Shown: positions 49,500 through 60,159, counted from the stretch's first letter. The stretch: 64,000 bases of DNA from Blasia pusilla (GCA_050084515.1 CM114273.1:34286001-34350000), one strand, 5' to 3'. Translations and numbers: made by a program. The notes: generated by a model from the sequence alone, not told the origin.

Positions 49500-50480
49500 T
49501 CACGTTGTCCGAGGCGATGAGGACCCCATCGATGGGTCCTGATCAGAGTTTCTGGAGAGTTGGTGATGTTGTTGGTGTGCAAGCACGGAGGGCGTTGGGA
49601 GAAGCGAGTAAGACGACTCCTATTGTTGATGCTCAAGAGGGGCATGTGTCGAGCACGTTGTTGGGGGCGGCCACCGTTGCATTCCTTTATTTTTTGCTTC
49701 CAATGTTATAACGTTGGGGGATATGCCCGCCAAGGCTTTTCGGCTGGCGGCTTCACTATGTGAGCGCGGAGTCAGAGTTTGTGCATCACGTTTAGAGGTG
49801 ATGGACTTACCCTTGGAGCGGATGCTCGGGTCGTCCACATCAGATTTATGGCAGGCTACGGCTGCTAGGATGGCAGAGATGCCCGCTAGACCCATGATAG
49901 AGTGTGCCATGGCTTCTCCTGGTGTTATGTTGCTGGATAATCGAGGAGAGGTCTTCCAATTGGTGAGTCCCGGAGGTAGAGCTTTTAGTCCGCACTGCGT
50001 CTTGTTGGATTCAGGAGCGCAACCCCTAATGTTGGGGAAAGCGTCATTCAGAGGATTGGGCTTGACAAGAGCGATGTGGAGCGTTTTCCATTCCAGATAC
50101 AGACATCCTTGGGTGGAGAGAGTACTACACAATATATCACCCGACAGGAGGTCGTGGTGAGGATTCACTTGAGACATCCTACAGATGAGTCCGTGGTGCA
50201 AGCCAAGGCGATTGTGACTAATGTAGAGTCCTACGACGTCCTGGTTGGTAGAGGAGTGCTATACCCGATGGGGTTTTCCCTGGGTTATTGGGAGAAGTCA
50301 GCGTCCTATAGACCAAGATGGCAGTTAGGTGATGGGCGCCTTAGCTCATTATCGGTTCGATTCCCAGGTGCAATGATCGAGTGATGGCCAGGAGAGGTGG
50401 GGACCTTAGCAGTATTTAGCGGTGCCATCACTTGGCCTAGTGATTTGATTGAGGGACATGTTCATGCAGAGGATACTCCC
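49500..50480 (+). pseudogene. Aspartic protease region of element 2
   Basis: Frame 49714-50160 reads SLCERGVRVCASRLEVMDL, LLDNRGEVFQLVSPGG, then CVLLDSGAQPLMLGKASFRGLGL. The LDSGA core is the D-S-G-type active site of retroviral-type proteases. Frame 50076-50384 continues with ESYDVLVGRGVLYPMGFSLGYW, the second conserved segment. The two frames overlap, which implies a small frameshift near 50090. The region is interrupted at 50480 by the inserted sequence and resumes at 51776. Confidence 0.75.
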
Positions 50481-51770
50481 TGTGATACCCACAATTTTGT
50501 ACTTTTGAAGAATTACATCTTTTTATTCAAAGAAGACTTGTATATACACTATGATTTTGATATTATGGCTATTATTACATATTATTATGGAGAAGAATGA
50601 GTAAGATTAAAGTGAATCATTAAGCTCCAAGGACAAGGCAGAGAGATAGAAAATCAAGGATTTTCCTGAGAGGAGAGGAGAATACAATAACGACGTCTCA
50701 AGACCCAACAAGAAGCTTCGAAAAGACAACGAAGCTCTGTTAAGAACTTGTCTATGAAGTGCTTCCCTCCTAAACGAAGCATGAAGAAGAAGAAGAGAAA
50801 CAAGTACTTCGCTCTTGATTAAAGCACGAAGAACAAAGCCCTTGGAACAAGAACAAAGAATGGAGTGCTTCGTCTTCAGATCAGGAGAAAGAGCTTCGTC
50901 CTCAAGCGAAGCAATAGAGGTCGAGACTTAGCAACGAAGCGAAGCTAAGACTGACAGTGATTTCAAGCGACACATAGTTAGAACAGTTAGAATAGGAAAA
51001 GAGGTAACTCTTTGTATCAGATAGGTAGTTGGGACAGTTTTGTTCTGAGGATTCATAGGGATCTTAGGAAAAGAGAAGAGCACCATAGATCTAGGTAGTT
51101 ACAAATGTTGAAGAGACACCAGCTTCATCAAGAACGCTTCGAATCTTTGTAACACTCCTACTTCAGAGAGTATTTAAGAAACATGAAAGTAGCTATCATC
51201 ATCATTCTCTTACGAAGTCCTCACGGTGTAGGAACGGTCCGAGCAAGGGAGTAGAACCCTCTCGAGCTTGTATAACACTTTGAAGCTTTCTCATTCTTGA
51301 TGGAGTAGTAAAGTACTCATTCCTTCATTCTGATGTGCGATGCTTATGTCTGAGTATTCTTTTTGGGTCTGCAGAGTGAAGATTGAATCAGGCGAACCTT
51401 TTTCATCAATGGAATAATCAACATGGAGTTGTAGGAAATGTGTTTGACAGAGACTAGCCTGCCGAGACGGATTGAGTTCCAATAGTAGGAGAAGCCAGCT
51501 TTCATGTTGAGATCTCTGTGAGGTTTCTTGATGTTGAGAGAAAATATACCTGAGCATGCTATCAACTCCACTAGAGAGAATTGAGAAAAGAAACCTTGGT
51601 ACTAAGAAAGATCCGAAGATATTGATAAGACATTGAATATAAATTATTCACACCTAAATACAAATATTACAACAGAATTGTAATTTGAAACTCTCTTTTC
51701 ATCAAACAATGATCCTCTTGGGGATCGAACTCAATAAACGATTGTAAAATTAAAACTCTTATACATGACC
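50481..51770 (+). mobile_element. Solo-LTR-like insertion with 5-bp target-site duplication
   Basis: Element 1 is continuous here (gaggatactcccg.ttctgacatttc). In element 2 the site is split by 1290 bp bounded by CTCCC at 50476-50480 and 51771-51775. The insert begins TGTGATACCCACA, contains many GAAGC/GCTTCG words at about 50700-50950, and has a TATA-like tatttaagaa at 51171-51180. No gag-pol sequence is seen. This fits a solo LTR of an unrelated element. The right end reads ..TTATACATGACC, not the expected CA, so the exact terminus is uncertain. Minus-strand frames inside (51291-51571) have no domain. Confidence 0.7.
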
Positions 51771-51775
51771 CTCCC

Positions 51776-52975
51776 GTTCCTGACATTTCTATGGAGAGGA
51801 GTGTTATGGTAGCCGCATCATTCTGTCGAGGAGAGGTGCCATTGTGGGGCTCGACTGAGGAGCTTCGACGATTTGCTGATGAGCACGTGCAGACCACGTG
51901 GAGCGAGGCGTTTGCACCAGAGCGTGACAGGTCTGAGGAATCCGAGATAGCAGGGAGTGCTACGATGGCACCCTTGGATACCATACCCATTGTGTGGTGT
52001 ATCGCGGAGGAGGGTATTCAAGTGTTAGATCTCTTTGGGTATATTAGCACCATGTTAGCTGCTGTTTTGCAAGCAGGAGTGCGAGTGCAGCGGTATCTGT
52101 ATATGGAGAGTTATGATGTTGCAAGGAGCGTCTCACTACGACATGTGGCACAATTACGCCTACGTTTTCCCGACTTATTGTCTGCGTCCGTGATACAGGG
52201 GTACTAGAGTTCCCCACCGAGGGATATTTCATTGCTGGGGACGCAGGACTTAGAGCAAGTAGGGACCATTGATTTGGACATTGCCGGTTGGCCATGTCAG
52301 GGCCAATCAAGTTCTGGACGAGGCAGCGGGTTGGCTGACACTCGGTCGAGGTTATTTTGGGAGATGTTGAGGGTCTTATGGCACTTGCAGGAGCACTAGT
52401 CTCATTCTCTAGCCTACATTATGGAGAATGTGCCAACCTTAGGAGACTCGAGGTCACGGGTGGTGACAAGTGCTCATCAGGTGCGTGTCTGGATCGGCCC
52501 AACAGTGTTCTTGGATGCGGCGAGTGTAGGTTCTAGAGCCCATCGCCCGCGTCTATGGTGGAGCAAGTTGGTGTCCCATGCGGTGTTACGGAGGGCGTAT
52601 GCTAGAGTGGAGCGCCCCTCCCATTTGTTAGTGGATTCCATTCTAGATCCAGATCATCAATCACAGGCAGTGAGGCACGATGATCAACCAACGTTGACTG
52701 TGGTCAACAGGGTAGGCAGGCCGTGGGCAGCCTTGCCCACGTTTGTGAGTTTTCCCGCTTCCTATGCATACAAGGAGGCGCATCCTGGCTTGGTTTGGGA
52801 TGACCAGGTTCAGCGGTTGGTGGAGCCCAACGCCGATGAGAGAGAGCGAGCGATGGGATTTTCCACAGGAGTGACGGCCGTACCGTCAGTGTCGAGGCAT
52901 CACAACGCCATATCTTGGGTTAGGCGATAGACCTGAACTGCTTGACATGGATCCTCAGCTTGGGAGTGGCTAAGT
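51776..52975 (+). pseudogene. Cytosine-5 DNA methyltransferase of element 2 (full motif series)
   Basis: One frame from 51791 runs through the protease linker into the methyltransferase. Motif I is VLDLFGYISTMLAAVLQAG (from 52022), followed by VQRYLYMESYDVARSVSLRHV. The motif IV block is IAGWPCQGQSSSGRGSGLAD, with the catalytic cysteine at 52295-52297. Motif VI is MENVP (52421-52435). Motif VIII-like GSRAHRPRLWW (52529-52561) resembles the AHR.R..W of DNMT3-type enzymes. The target-recognition region (LTVVNRVGRPWAALPTFVSFP) leads to motif IX-like DERERAMGF (52835-52861) and, after a one-base shift, a C-terminal IDLNCLTWILSLGVAK comparable to motif X. The order is canonical, not the rearranged order of plant DRM enzymes. 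In-frame TAG stops are at 52205-52207 and 52397-52399. The reaction would be methyl transfer from S-adenosylmethionine to cytosine in DNA. Confidence 0.9.
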
Positions 52976-53300
52976 AGCAGCATATGAGATCGCGATAGAT
53001 CACAACGGTTGCGTTGGTGAGCACCATGCCTACCGAGATGGTGGAGGTAGTGGCTGGGGGAAAGACCTGAGGAGATCTACACACCGGGGAGATTGGGAGA
53101 GACACCCTTTGACTTCTTGGGATGTTTTGCAGGTACGCCAGGAGATGATAGCCACAACATCGAGCGTGGTTCCGAGCACTGCACGTGGAGGAGATCAGAG
53201 TTTGTAATTGGCTGTAGGAGAGTGGCCGAGTGTTGTTTTTTGAGACGGTGTTGCACCATAGCAACCACCGATACCCGCGCCAGAGAGTCCTACCATAGTC
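52976..53300 (+). other. Linker between methyltransferase and reverse transcriptase, element 2
   Basis: No domain recognised; several stops in every frame. It is absent from element 1, where the deletion that removes the target-recognition region ends at the homologue of about 53228. Confidence 0.5.
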
Positions 53301-53303
53301 ACG

Positions 53304-54740
53304 ATGGAGACTTCGGAGCTAGATATAGGCCCTAAGTTGAGAGGAGGAGAGTGGTGCCGGATATATTTGTTCCTCAGGAGTTATAGGAGCTGCTTTGCAT
53401 TTTGCATGGAGGATTTGGGTATGTTGAAGGGACCGGGGATCCGCATTGAGTTGTCGAGTGATACGTCGATCTTCCGACAACCCTACAAGTACAGTGATAT
53501 GGAGACGACTCTGATTCAGAGTAGGAGCCAGGACTTGGTCGGAGCAAGACTAGTAGATATGTTTGCATCTACCACTGTTATCCATGACCCTTTGAAACTC
53601 ATCCGGGGCGTTCTTTAACCCAAATGGTAAGAACCGCCACTGGTACAAACAATCCTTCCCATGAGGATCGATGCCCCAAAATTCCGTCTTAGCCTATCCT
53701 CCAATCTGATAGGCAACTAATGGTATCTGGCTCGCAAATCCAATGAATTGAAGACCTGTGCGTGACCAATCGCATCAAAGATCTCCTCAAGGGTAGGGAT
53801 GGCGTACCTATCGGACTTCGTCTGCCGATTGATAAGTCGGTAATCCCCACACATCCACCTATCCGTCCAGTTGCCATGCACATCCTTCTTGACGGGAATC
53901 TTGGCTCGTCTGGATTTTTCTAGGTGTTATATTGATGACATCGTAGTCTTTAGCGCCACGGTTGAGGAGCATGAGCGACATCTAGAGGAGGTGTTTCGAC
54001 GATTGCAATTACATGGGCTAAAGCTACATCCAGGTAAGTGCAAGTTCTTCTAGGACCAGATTGAGTACTTGGGTCATACGATATACCCAGGGGGCCTTGG
54101 TGTTTAGCAGACAAAGGTGGAGGCTACCTCACGCATTCCACGCTCTACAAATGTGAGTCGTGTTCGCGCATTCAAAGGATTGGCGAACTTCTATCGGCGG
54201 TACGTCAAGGGATTTAGTTCGATTGCGAAGCCGCTGACCTTGCTGATCAAGGTGGATCACGAGTGGCATTGGGGAGATGAGTAGGAGCGAGCATTTTAGT
54301 TGGTCAAGGACAAGTTGACGTTCGCGCCCATCTTTAGGAGACCGATGAGGGGGCGTCCTTTCCAATTGCACACAGATTGGAGCATGTTGGGGCTTAGAGC
54401 GGTGCTCACCCAATATGATGATGAGGGTAGAGAGTTCATGGTGGCTTACGCTAGCCGCTCGAACAACGCTGCAAAGGCAAAGTACAGCTTGTATGAGGGT
54501 GAGTACTTGGCAGCGGTGTGGATTGTCGCGCATTTCAGGTGTTACTTATTCGGCAACCCCTTTACCATCATCACTAATCATCAACCACTAAAGTGGTTGA
54601 TGGAGTCCGACAAGCTTATAGGGAAGCTTGCGAGATGGGCTCTGTTGTTGCAGGAGTATGATTTTCAGGTAGTACATAGACTTGGGATGCTCAACCAAGA
54701 TGGAGATGGGTTGAGTCGTAACCCATGCCCGAGTCAACAA
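53304..54740 (+). pseudogene. Reverse transcriptase and RNase H of element 2
   Basis: The RT N-terminus at 53400-53570 reads MEDLGMLKGPGIRIELSSD and FRQPYKYSDMETTLIQSRS. The finger/palm segment at 53583-53899 is inverted. Plus-strand sequence resumes with CYIDDIVVFSATVEEHERHL, where the YIDD catalytic motif is at 53928-53939, then LKLHPGKCKFF, a stop, and ANFYRRYVKGFSS. RNase H (54300-54730) has PFQLHTDWSML, YASRSNNAAKAKYSLYEGE and IITNHQPLKW; the last acidic position is Asn here but Asp in element 1. It ends in VVHRLGMLNQDGDGLSRNP. TAG stops at 54282-54284 and 54297-54299 stand where element 1 has CAA. Confidence 0.88.
53583..53899 (-). other. In-place inversion inside the reverse transcriptase
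   Basis: This ~317 bp segment matches element 1 (30060-30385) on the opposite strand from the rest of element 2. Its minus strand encodes the RT segment with the first catalytic Asp, frameshifted. On both sides the plus-strand sequence continues in the expected order (gttatcc before, atcttggctcgtctgg after), so the segment was flipped without large loss. Confidence 0.85.
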
Positions 54741-54859
54741 GATACGATTGGAGCTCGATGGCATGGAGAGAGTGATGAGGAGTCAGTGCCAGGATGGCAC
54801 GCGTCAGCCTATTTGTGCATGTTGGCTATGGAGAGTCCTTGGATCTCAAGGCCAGCGAG

Positions 54860-55804
54860 GAGACGATAAGTGGCCGAGATATTCATGTTGATGGATTAGT
54901 CTTGGAGTACCTTTATACTAGCAGCGTTGCAAGCACCGTGGGTGCTAGAGAGCGGGATCGGATCCTACATCGGGCCAGACGGTTCCGTTGGGAGGGGACA
55001 CATGTTTTGAGGATTTGGGAGGATAGTAGAGTACGCATAGTCCCGCATCCTTTGCAGAGAGCACGACTAGTGCAGCATGCCCACGAGGAGTTGGGTCACT
55101 TTGGGGTGAAGAGGACGTATAGCTTGCTCCAGATTCAGTATTGGTGGCGAGACATGCAGACTGACGTTCAACAGTTTGTTGCCAGGTGCATGGTGTGTGA
55201 TCGGGTCCGAGCATCCTTCAATGCTCCGACTCCATAGTTGCATCCATTATCGATCATGGGCTTAGGGTATAGATGGAGTTTGGATTTTGCAGGATCTTTG
55301 CCTTTGACGGAGCATCATAGTCGTTATGTGTTGGTGATGGTCGAGCACTTCTCAAAGTGGATCAAGTTGGTTGCATTGCCTGACAAAGCGAGTGAGGGAG
55401 GAGCTTATGCCTTCCTTGACAGAGTGCTGAGTCATTATGGCACACCGGCTGAGGTGTTGACAGACCAGGATACCAAGTTTTTCGGTGAGTTCCAAGCCTT
55501 GTGTGATCAGGCGCTGATCGAACACCACACAACTTCGCGAGATCATCCCGAGACAGATGGATTAGCGGACAAAGTTGTGCAGAAGGTGAAGAGGGATTTA
55601 CACAAGTATGGCTTGCAGAGAGGTCACCTAGGAGATTGGGACCTCCAGTTGCCAAGGTTGGCGATGGGATACAGATTCAGCATGCAAGCATCCTTAGCGT
55701 CTTTTTCACAGTACTTGCTACTTTATGGCCCAGAGCCAGATTTACCTACAGCCATTTGTCGAGATGTTGGCGAGGTGCTAGACCTTGATGACCCAGATGT
55801 ATAG
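54860..55804 (+). pseudogene. Integrase of element 2
   Basis: The zinc-binding domain (about 54960-55237) contains ARLVQHAHEELGHFGVKRTY and FVARCMVCDRVRASFN, giving the H..H..C..C set. A TAG stop at 55235-55237 separates it from the core (55238-55804). The core has SIMGLGYRWSLDFAGSLPL with the first Asp, VEHFSKWIKLVALPDKASEG, AEVLTDQDTKFFGEFQALCD with the second Asp, and HPETDGLADKVVQKVKRDL. In that last block the usual Glu is Asp (GLAER in element 1), so the D,D-35-E triad is changed. A TAG at 55802-55804 follows LDLDDPDV. Apart from these stops the frame is almost intact over 280 codons. Confidence 0.88.
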
Positions 55805-56320
55805 ATGCGAGCATGTTCTCAAAGGGCGGAGTTATTTCGGAGAGTAATGCCCATGGCGTTCAAGAACTTGACAATTGCGCAGCATTGGGATACGTTGAGG
55901 TATGCGACTATTCGGGATGGTAGTTATCGACCAACAATCCGGAGGTTTCATCAGGGAGATTATATCTACTTGCAGCAGATGGCACCGACGACCTTGGATG
56001 TGACTGCAGGGCACACTATCTTGAGAGTGCGTGACGTTTTTCCATCTGGTGTTCTCTTGCTCGAGGGACGCGATGGTATGGTATGGAAGGACCATGCGCG
56101 TAATTGTGCGCCATGTCACCTTCCTAACATTGATGGTATAGTAGATTCGAGCTCAACAGTAGATCCTACAGGCTTGCATTGTATGTTGTATGGTTCTACT
56201 CGTGGTACGGCCACGATGCTAGTCTGTGATGGATGCTCGAGAGGTTGGCATATGGCATCTTTGACGCCACCTCTCACTAGGGTTCCTCGAGGACAATGGA
56301 TGTGTCCCACATGTACATAG
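55805..56320 (+). pseudogene. Integrase C-terminal domain and PHD finger of element 2
   Basis: This continues the integrase frame after one TAG. The SH3-like/GPY-type C-terminal domain is at about residues 45-105 (RRFHQGDYIYLQQMAP, ILRVRDVFPSGVLLLEGRDG, NCAPCHLPNIDG). The PHD-type finger follows at 56180-56317: CMLYGS, LVCDGCSRGWHMAS, WMCPTC, then stop at 56318-56320. Relative to the C4-H-C3 pattern, the second cysteine is Tyr and the one after the histidine is Ser; element 1 has Cys at both. The end of the protein directly at the finger shows it is the normal C-terminus of the polyprotein. A histone-tail binding role in target choice is inferred from the PHD family and from the position usually occupied by a chromodomain. 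Confidence 0.85.
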
Positions 56321-56636
56321 AGGAGATACTAAGTAGGTTTCAATTTCAACTTTTTCTTTCACAAAGATAACAGGAAGGCGACTAACGATGGGGCCACATG
56401 AGCACCCAGCCTTTCTGCTCTTAGCGTCCTAGAGATGTATGTCATGGTAGGTAGGGATAGATGGCTATCTAGAGTTAGAGGGACCTAGCCACCAACTAGA
56501 GGGGTGATTGGAGATATTTTGGTAATTCTCGCCTTTGTGTATGGATGCCATGAGTTAGCATGGGATCGTATGTGTTTGTGTGTGTGTTCGATGATAGTGA
56601 TATATGTTGAGTAGTGATGTGTATGCGCACGACAAC
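56321..56636 (+). other. 3' noncoding region of element 2
   Basis: From the PHD stop to the 3' LTR. It contains a GT-rich stretch (tgtgtttgtgtgtgtgttcg) and gtgtatgcgcacgacaa just before the LTR. I see no classical polypurine tract next to the LTR. A second copy of part of it lies at 57141-57250. Confidence 0.55.
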
Positions 56637-57138
56637 TATCACGACTGTTAGGATAGATCGGTAGGATCTAGCAGAGTGTTTGCATGAGTAGTGGAGGACA
56701 GGCCCAAGAGGTTGAGGATGACTTGTTGAGGCCCCGGGAAACCTAAGAGAGCAAGTTTCCCCTTCGTTTCGGCTCATTTGGAGCCATATAGAGAAACTTA
56801 ATATTTTGGGTAAGTTTCCATATTGGGGATAGTTGAATTTCCACTTTGGGAAGTGGCCCTTGACTCGCTACAGAAGATCAAGAGCCAAGGAGGTGACCTG
56901 CGAGCATAGGTTACCGTTGAGAGGGTTTGGGAGAGGGAAGGGGGTATACCTCCAAGAGAGAGAGCTTGAGAGCTCATTCTCTCTTTGTTGAACCTCTTGG
57001 CATAAGGCGCGGAACTATGGTCCCTTGCCTTGTCAGTGTAACCCAAGCCTCTCATTAGGAGAGTGGGTTTGGTTTGACATGAGAGAGAGTGGATACCTTT
57101 GAGAGCTATGGTGTATAGAGAGATTGGATCTTGTTTTA
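56637..57138 (+). repeat. 3' LTR of element 2 (last ~60 bp missing)
   Basis: Begins TATCACGACTGTTAGG, parallel to TGTCATAACTCTTAGG in the 5' LTR. It follows the 5' LTR through caggcccaagaggttgagg, tttcggctcatttggagcc, ccttggcataaggc and gagagctatggtgta. It then stops in ttggatcttgttttatt, where the 3' noncoding segment repeats. Confidence 0.8.
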
Positions 57139-57140
57139 TT

Positions 57141-57250
57141 AGAGATATTTTGGTACTTCTCGCCTCTGTGTATGGATGCGATGAGTTAGCATGGGATCGT
57201 GTGTGCTCTATGACAACGATGTATGTTGTGTAGCAATGTGTATGCGCACG
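57141..57250 (+). repeat. Second copy of the element 2 3' noncoding segment
   Basis: agatattttggtacttctcg...gtgtatgcgcacgacatatcg repeats 56511-56640 with some change, directly after the truncated 3' LTR. It could be the remains of a second, tandem copy of the element end. Confidence 0.7.
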
Positions 57251-57254
57251 ACAT

Positions 57255-57670
57255 ATCGTGTGGGTGCAAATACCCGAAACCCGCATCGGAGCCGCAACGT
57301 AGACCCGAGTGGGTCGGCCCCGCACTTGTTTTGTGGCCCTCAAGGCGGGCTAGGCCCCATAGGCAGGCTTGGGCCCGCGGCTAAGCCCACATGGCGATCG
57401 AGCTAAGGGCCCGCACCCATTTTGTGGCCTGTACGGGCCACTAGTGTGCCATGCGGGCTCAATCGTGGGCCCTGCGCAGGCCTAAGCCTGTCCAATAGGG
57501 ACCTAGCTCCGCTTGCGGGCCTGCCGCGAGCTTTGCAGGGGCCACAAAATGGGTGCGGGATCGGCCCGCGAAGGTCTACGCAACGGGCTTGGTGGGCTGA
57601 GGGGCAGACTTGGATGCGGGCCGCGAGTACGCGAGGTACTCGCGGCATGTCTGTCCTATAGACGGACTTG
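57255..57670. repeat. GC-rich imperfect inverted repeat
   Basis: GC-rich block built of GGGCCCGC/GCGGGCC words. CCCGCACCCATTTTGTGGCC at about 57411-57430 is the exact reverse complement of GGCCACAAAATGGGTGCGGG at about 57539-57558, and a third version (ccgcacttgttttgtggccc) lies near 57331. It ends in tgtctgtcctatagacggac, a word also found just before element 2 (45657). Frames on both strands are open because of the composition, not because of a gene. Probably a foldback or MITE-like repeat. Confidence 0.65.
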
Positions 57671-60150
57671 TCCGTTTCCATGCAACCTTGGTATGAGGAG
57701 TTTGCAGTGCATTAGTTGCGTGGATGGAGGGATCAATAAGTGCTGTAAGGAGAGGAAGGGCAGGGACGCATAGCAAGGATGGGCACCATTTTTTAGGGAA
57801 AGACTAAGTGAGTAACGCTTTGAAAGGAAAAAATTCAATCAGAGAGGGAATTGCACAAGACTTGAATACGAGGCTCTTAGGAGCAATAGTTGCTAATTTT
57901 GTGAGCCTAAGATGAAAAATTCTTTTGTCTTGGTTAATTTATTACAAGGGATAATATTAGACGTTTTAAACTCTCCCCAATTCAGTTTTTTTGTCAATTC
58001 TTGTCTTCATATATCTTTTGATTGAGATATTTACTGTAATATCGGGTCAATTTTGAACATTGGATCCAAATGTGTTTGGGCATCCTTAGCACATACTTAA
58101 GATCCCTCCTAGACAACCCTTTTTGTCTAATTATCTTAAATGGATAGAAGAGGAGGCAAAAATCTTTTTGGATAGGTTCAAAAATTTTCTTGAAGGGGAG
58201 AGAATTTCCATTGTATCTTCAACATTAGAAATTCAAGTGAGAGAAAAACATCGTGGCATATTTTCAAGGTCGCACACGGAAAAATTCCATGTCCGCGGAC
58301 TTATGTCTATCTTGGCTCGGGTAACCTTGTCCACTCTTGCCACCCATTTTGTAGCCCCCCTCGTGGCCCATGGCAGACCGGACTTGGTCATCCGCACCTA
58401 GTCTAGTAACTCCTTGTCCACTCTTGCCACCCATTTTGTAGCCCGTACTGGTCCGAATGTGCTTGGGATGTGGGAAAATAATAGATACATGGAGAAAATA
58501 CTGACGAGAAGAATGAAATTTATCATGGGATGTTGGATACGAATCCAATTGTAGCAAATGCTCTTACTGCATCATGTCTATCTAAGGCATGTTGCCAATT
58601 TATTAAGAGCCAATTGTTCATCCAACAAATGTTCTAATCTAGCACAACAAACACATTAGAAAGAGATGTTCAAGAAGTGTAGTTGAGAAGGTCATATGGT
58701 CAAGGGATATGAACCCCACCATGAAAGATATCTATAACATCAAACTAAAATTGAAGCTAAATTTACACCATTTACGGTCCATGTGATGCAACTTCATTGA
58801 GAATATACGTCCAACAACATCCTTCTTTGGCTTTGTTGTATCATGAATAAAAAAACACAAAAGATTTAGTGTAAGAATCCACAAGTATAGATTTGAAACT
58901 AACTATATGAATCTATATAATCAAAAGAAGATGGGTTTAGAGAAACCCTCCCTCTGTGTAGACCTCCCGTATTCTCAATACTTCGGTTTTCAAGACCCAC
59001 TCTTTCAACCGCTCAGACATCCATCCTTTTTGTAATTAGCTCTTACACCTATCCTCTAAGGGTTCTTCTTGTGTTGACACAAGTCACTTTAAGAGAGGGA
59101 TTCAATTAAGAAGAGACAATTAAATTAAATGAGGAAGGAAAAGGAGGACAAGAGGCTTTTCAAATTTTGAGAATGGAATTCCATGCATTTGGGCTTTAAT
59201 GGAAAGACACATAGAAGTAGATATTATAGAGATGTTAAGTGCCCAAAAATTGCAAGTGAATTGTTTTAAAAGGGCAATCATGTGAGCAATGGAGGCCCTC
59301 TTGTTTCATCATGAATGAATCCAAGAAGGAATAAGCTCCAAATCAATCTATGTTTTCTAATACATCCCCAATCTAATATTATGATGTTTACTCTATCATG
59401 ATATAATTTTGAACTTTAGAAATTTTATTTCTGAACACTCTTGATGTTTTCAGTAGTTTAGAAATCCAATTTTTTAATTCCTTCATTATTTTGAGAGATG
59501 TCTTCTCAGAAGTCATGACATTTCTCTCAGCATCTAGCACATCTAGAAAGTTTGGATCAAGAACTTGCATATGAAGGTTAGAGATCCCATTATCAAGGCT
59601 TGGATGAATAGAGAGTTTTCTCAAGTCATCTATACCATAGATATAAGTAAGCATCTTATCCATCCACTTAGAAGAATATCCATTGCAAATGATTTGAACT
59701 TGTATCTCCAAGTGTCATAATTACAACCAAGTGTTGAATACTTTATAATAGGTACTGTGAAAAACCTTTAGTTGTACATCCGTAGGCATTCGTTCTTCAT
59801 AAGAATCCACTACAAAGTAGCCCTGCGCCAAGAATGCTCCTACTTAGTCCCAAAAGTGGATGTTCGGGATTTTTCACAATATACTGCAGTAGAGAGTGAA
59901 GAGTCCATGCCTCTTCCAAAGTAAAGGGAGATACCTTGTAGTAGAGCTAAGACCGAGGCAGCAAAAAGATGAGAAAAAACTTTTTTTTCAGTGTTGCACT
60001 ATTTATGTCCTATCTTAAATAAGATATATAGGAGATGGACTTGCATAGATTTTAGCACTCAATATTTAGTAAATATGGTTAATGATTAAATATAGTATAT
60101 ATAGAGTTTATGGTAAGGAAGTTTAACCATGAATATTATGATGAGGTTAT
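57671..60150. other. AT-rich debris with a short direct repeat
   Basis: No gene recognised. CCTTGTCCACTCTTGCCACC followed by CATTTTGTAGCCC occurs twice (about 58327 and 58411). Its ending resembles the CCCATTTTGTGGCC word of the GC-rich repeat at 57255-57670, so this may be a related fragment. A minus-strand frame at 59388-59711 (107 codons) has no domain that I recognise. Confidence 0.35.
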
Positions 60151-60159
60151 TGCATCACC

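Larger units (their letters stand above)
45682..57250 (+). mobile_element. Element 2: gypsy LTR retrotransposon with DNA methyltransferase and PHD finger (defective)
   Basis: Order on the plus strand: 5' LTR (45682-46242), leader, gag, protease, solo-LTR-like insertion, methyltransferase, RT (part inverted in place), RNase H, integrase, PHD finger, 3' noncoding, 3' LTR (from 56637). It keeps the full methyltransferase motif series that element 1 has lost. Defects include scattered TAG stops, a 76-bp duplication in gag, the 1.29 kb insertion and the RT inversion. After the 3' LTR, a second copy of the 3' noncoding segment (57141-57250) follows, so the right end is rearranged. Confidence 0.9.

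Noticed and set aside
49620-50201. Minus-strand 193-codon frame
   Set aside because: Antisense shadow of the protease region, which is clearly readable on the plus strand.
52920-53264. Minus-strand 114-codon frame after the methyltransferase
   Set aside because: No domain; the segment is a decayed linker on the plus strand of element 2.
57403-57773. Several overlapping frames in the GC-rich block
   Set aside because: Open on both strands because of GC-rich inverted repeats; no domain.
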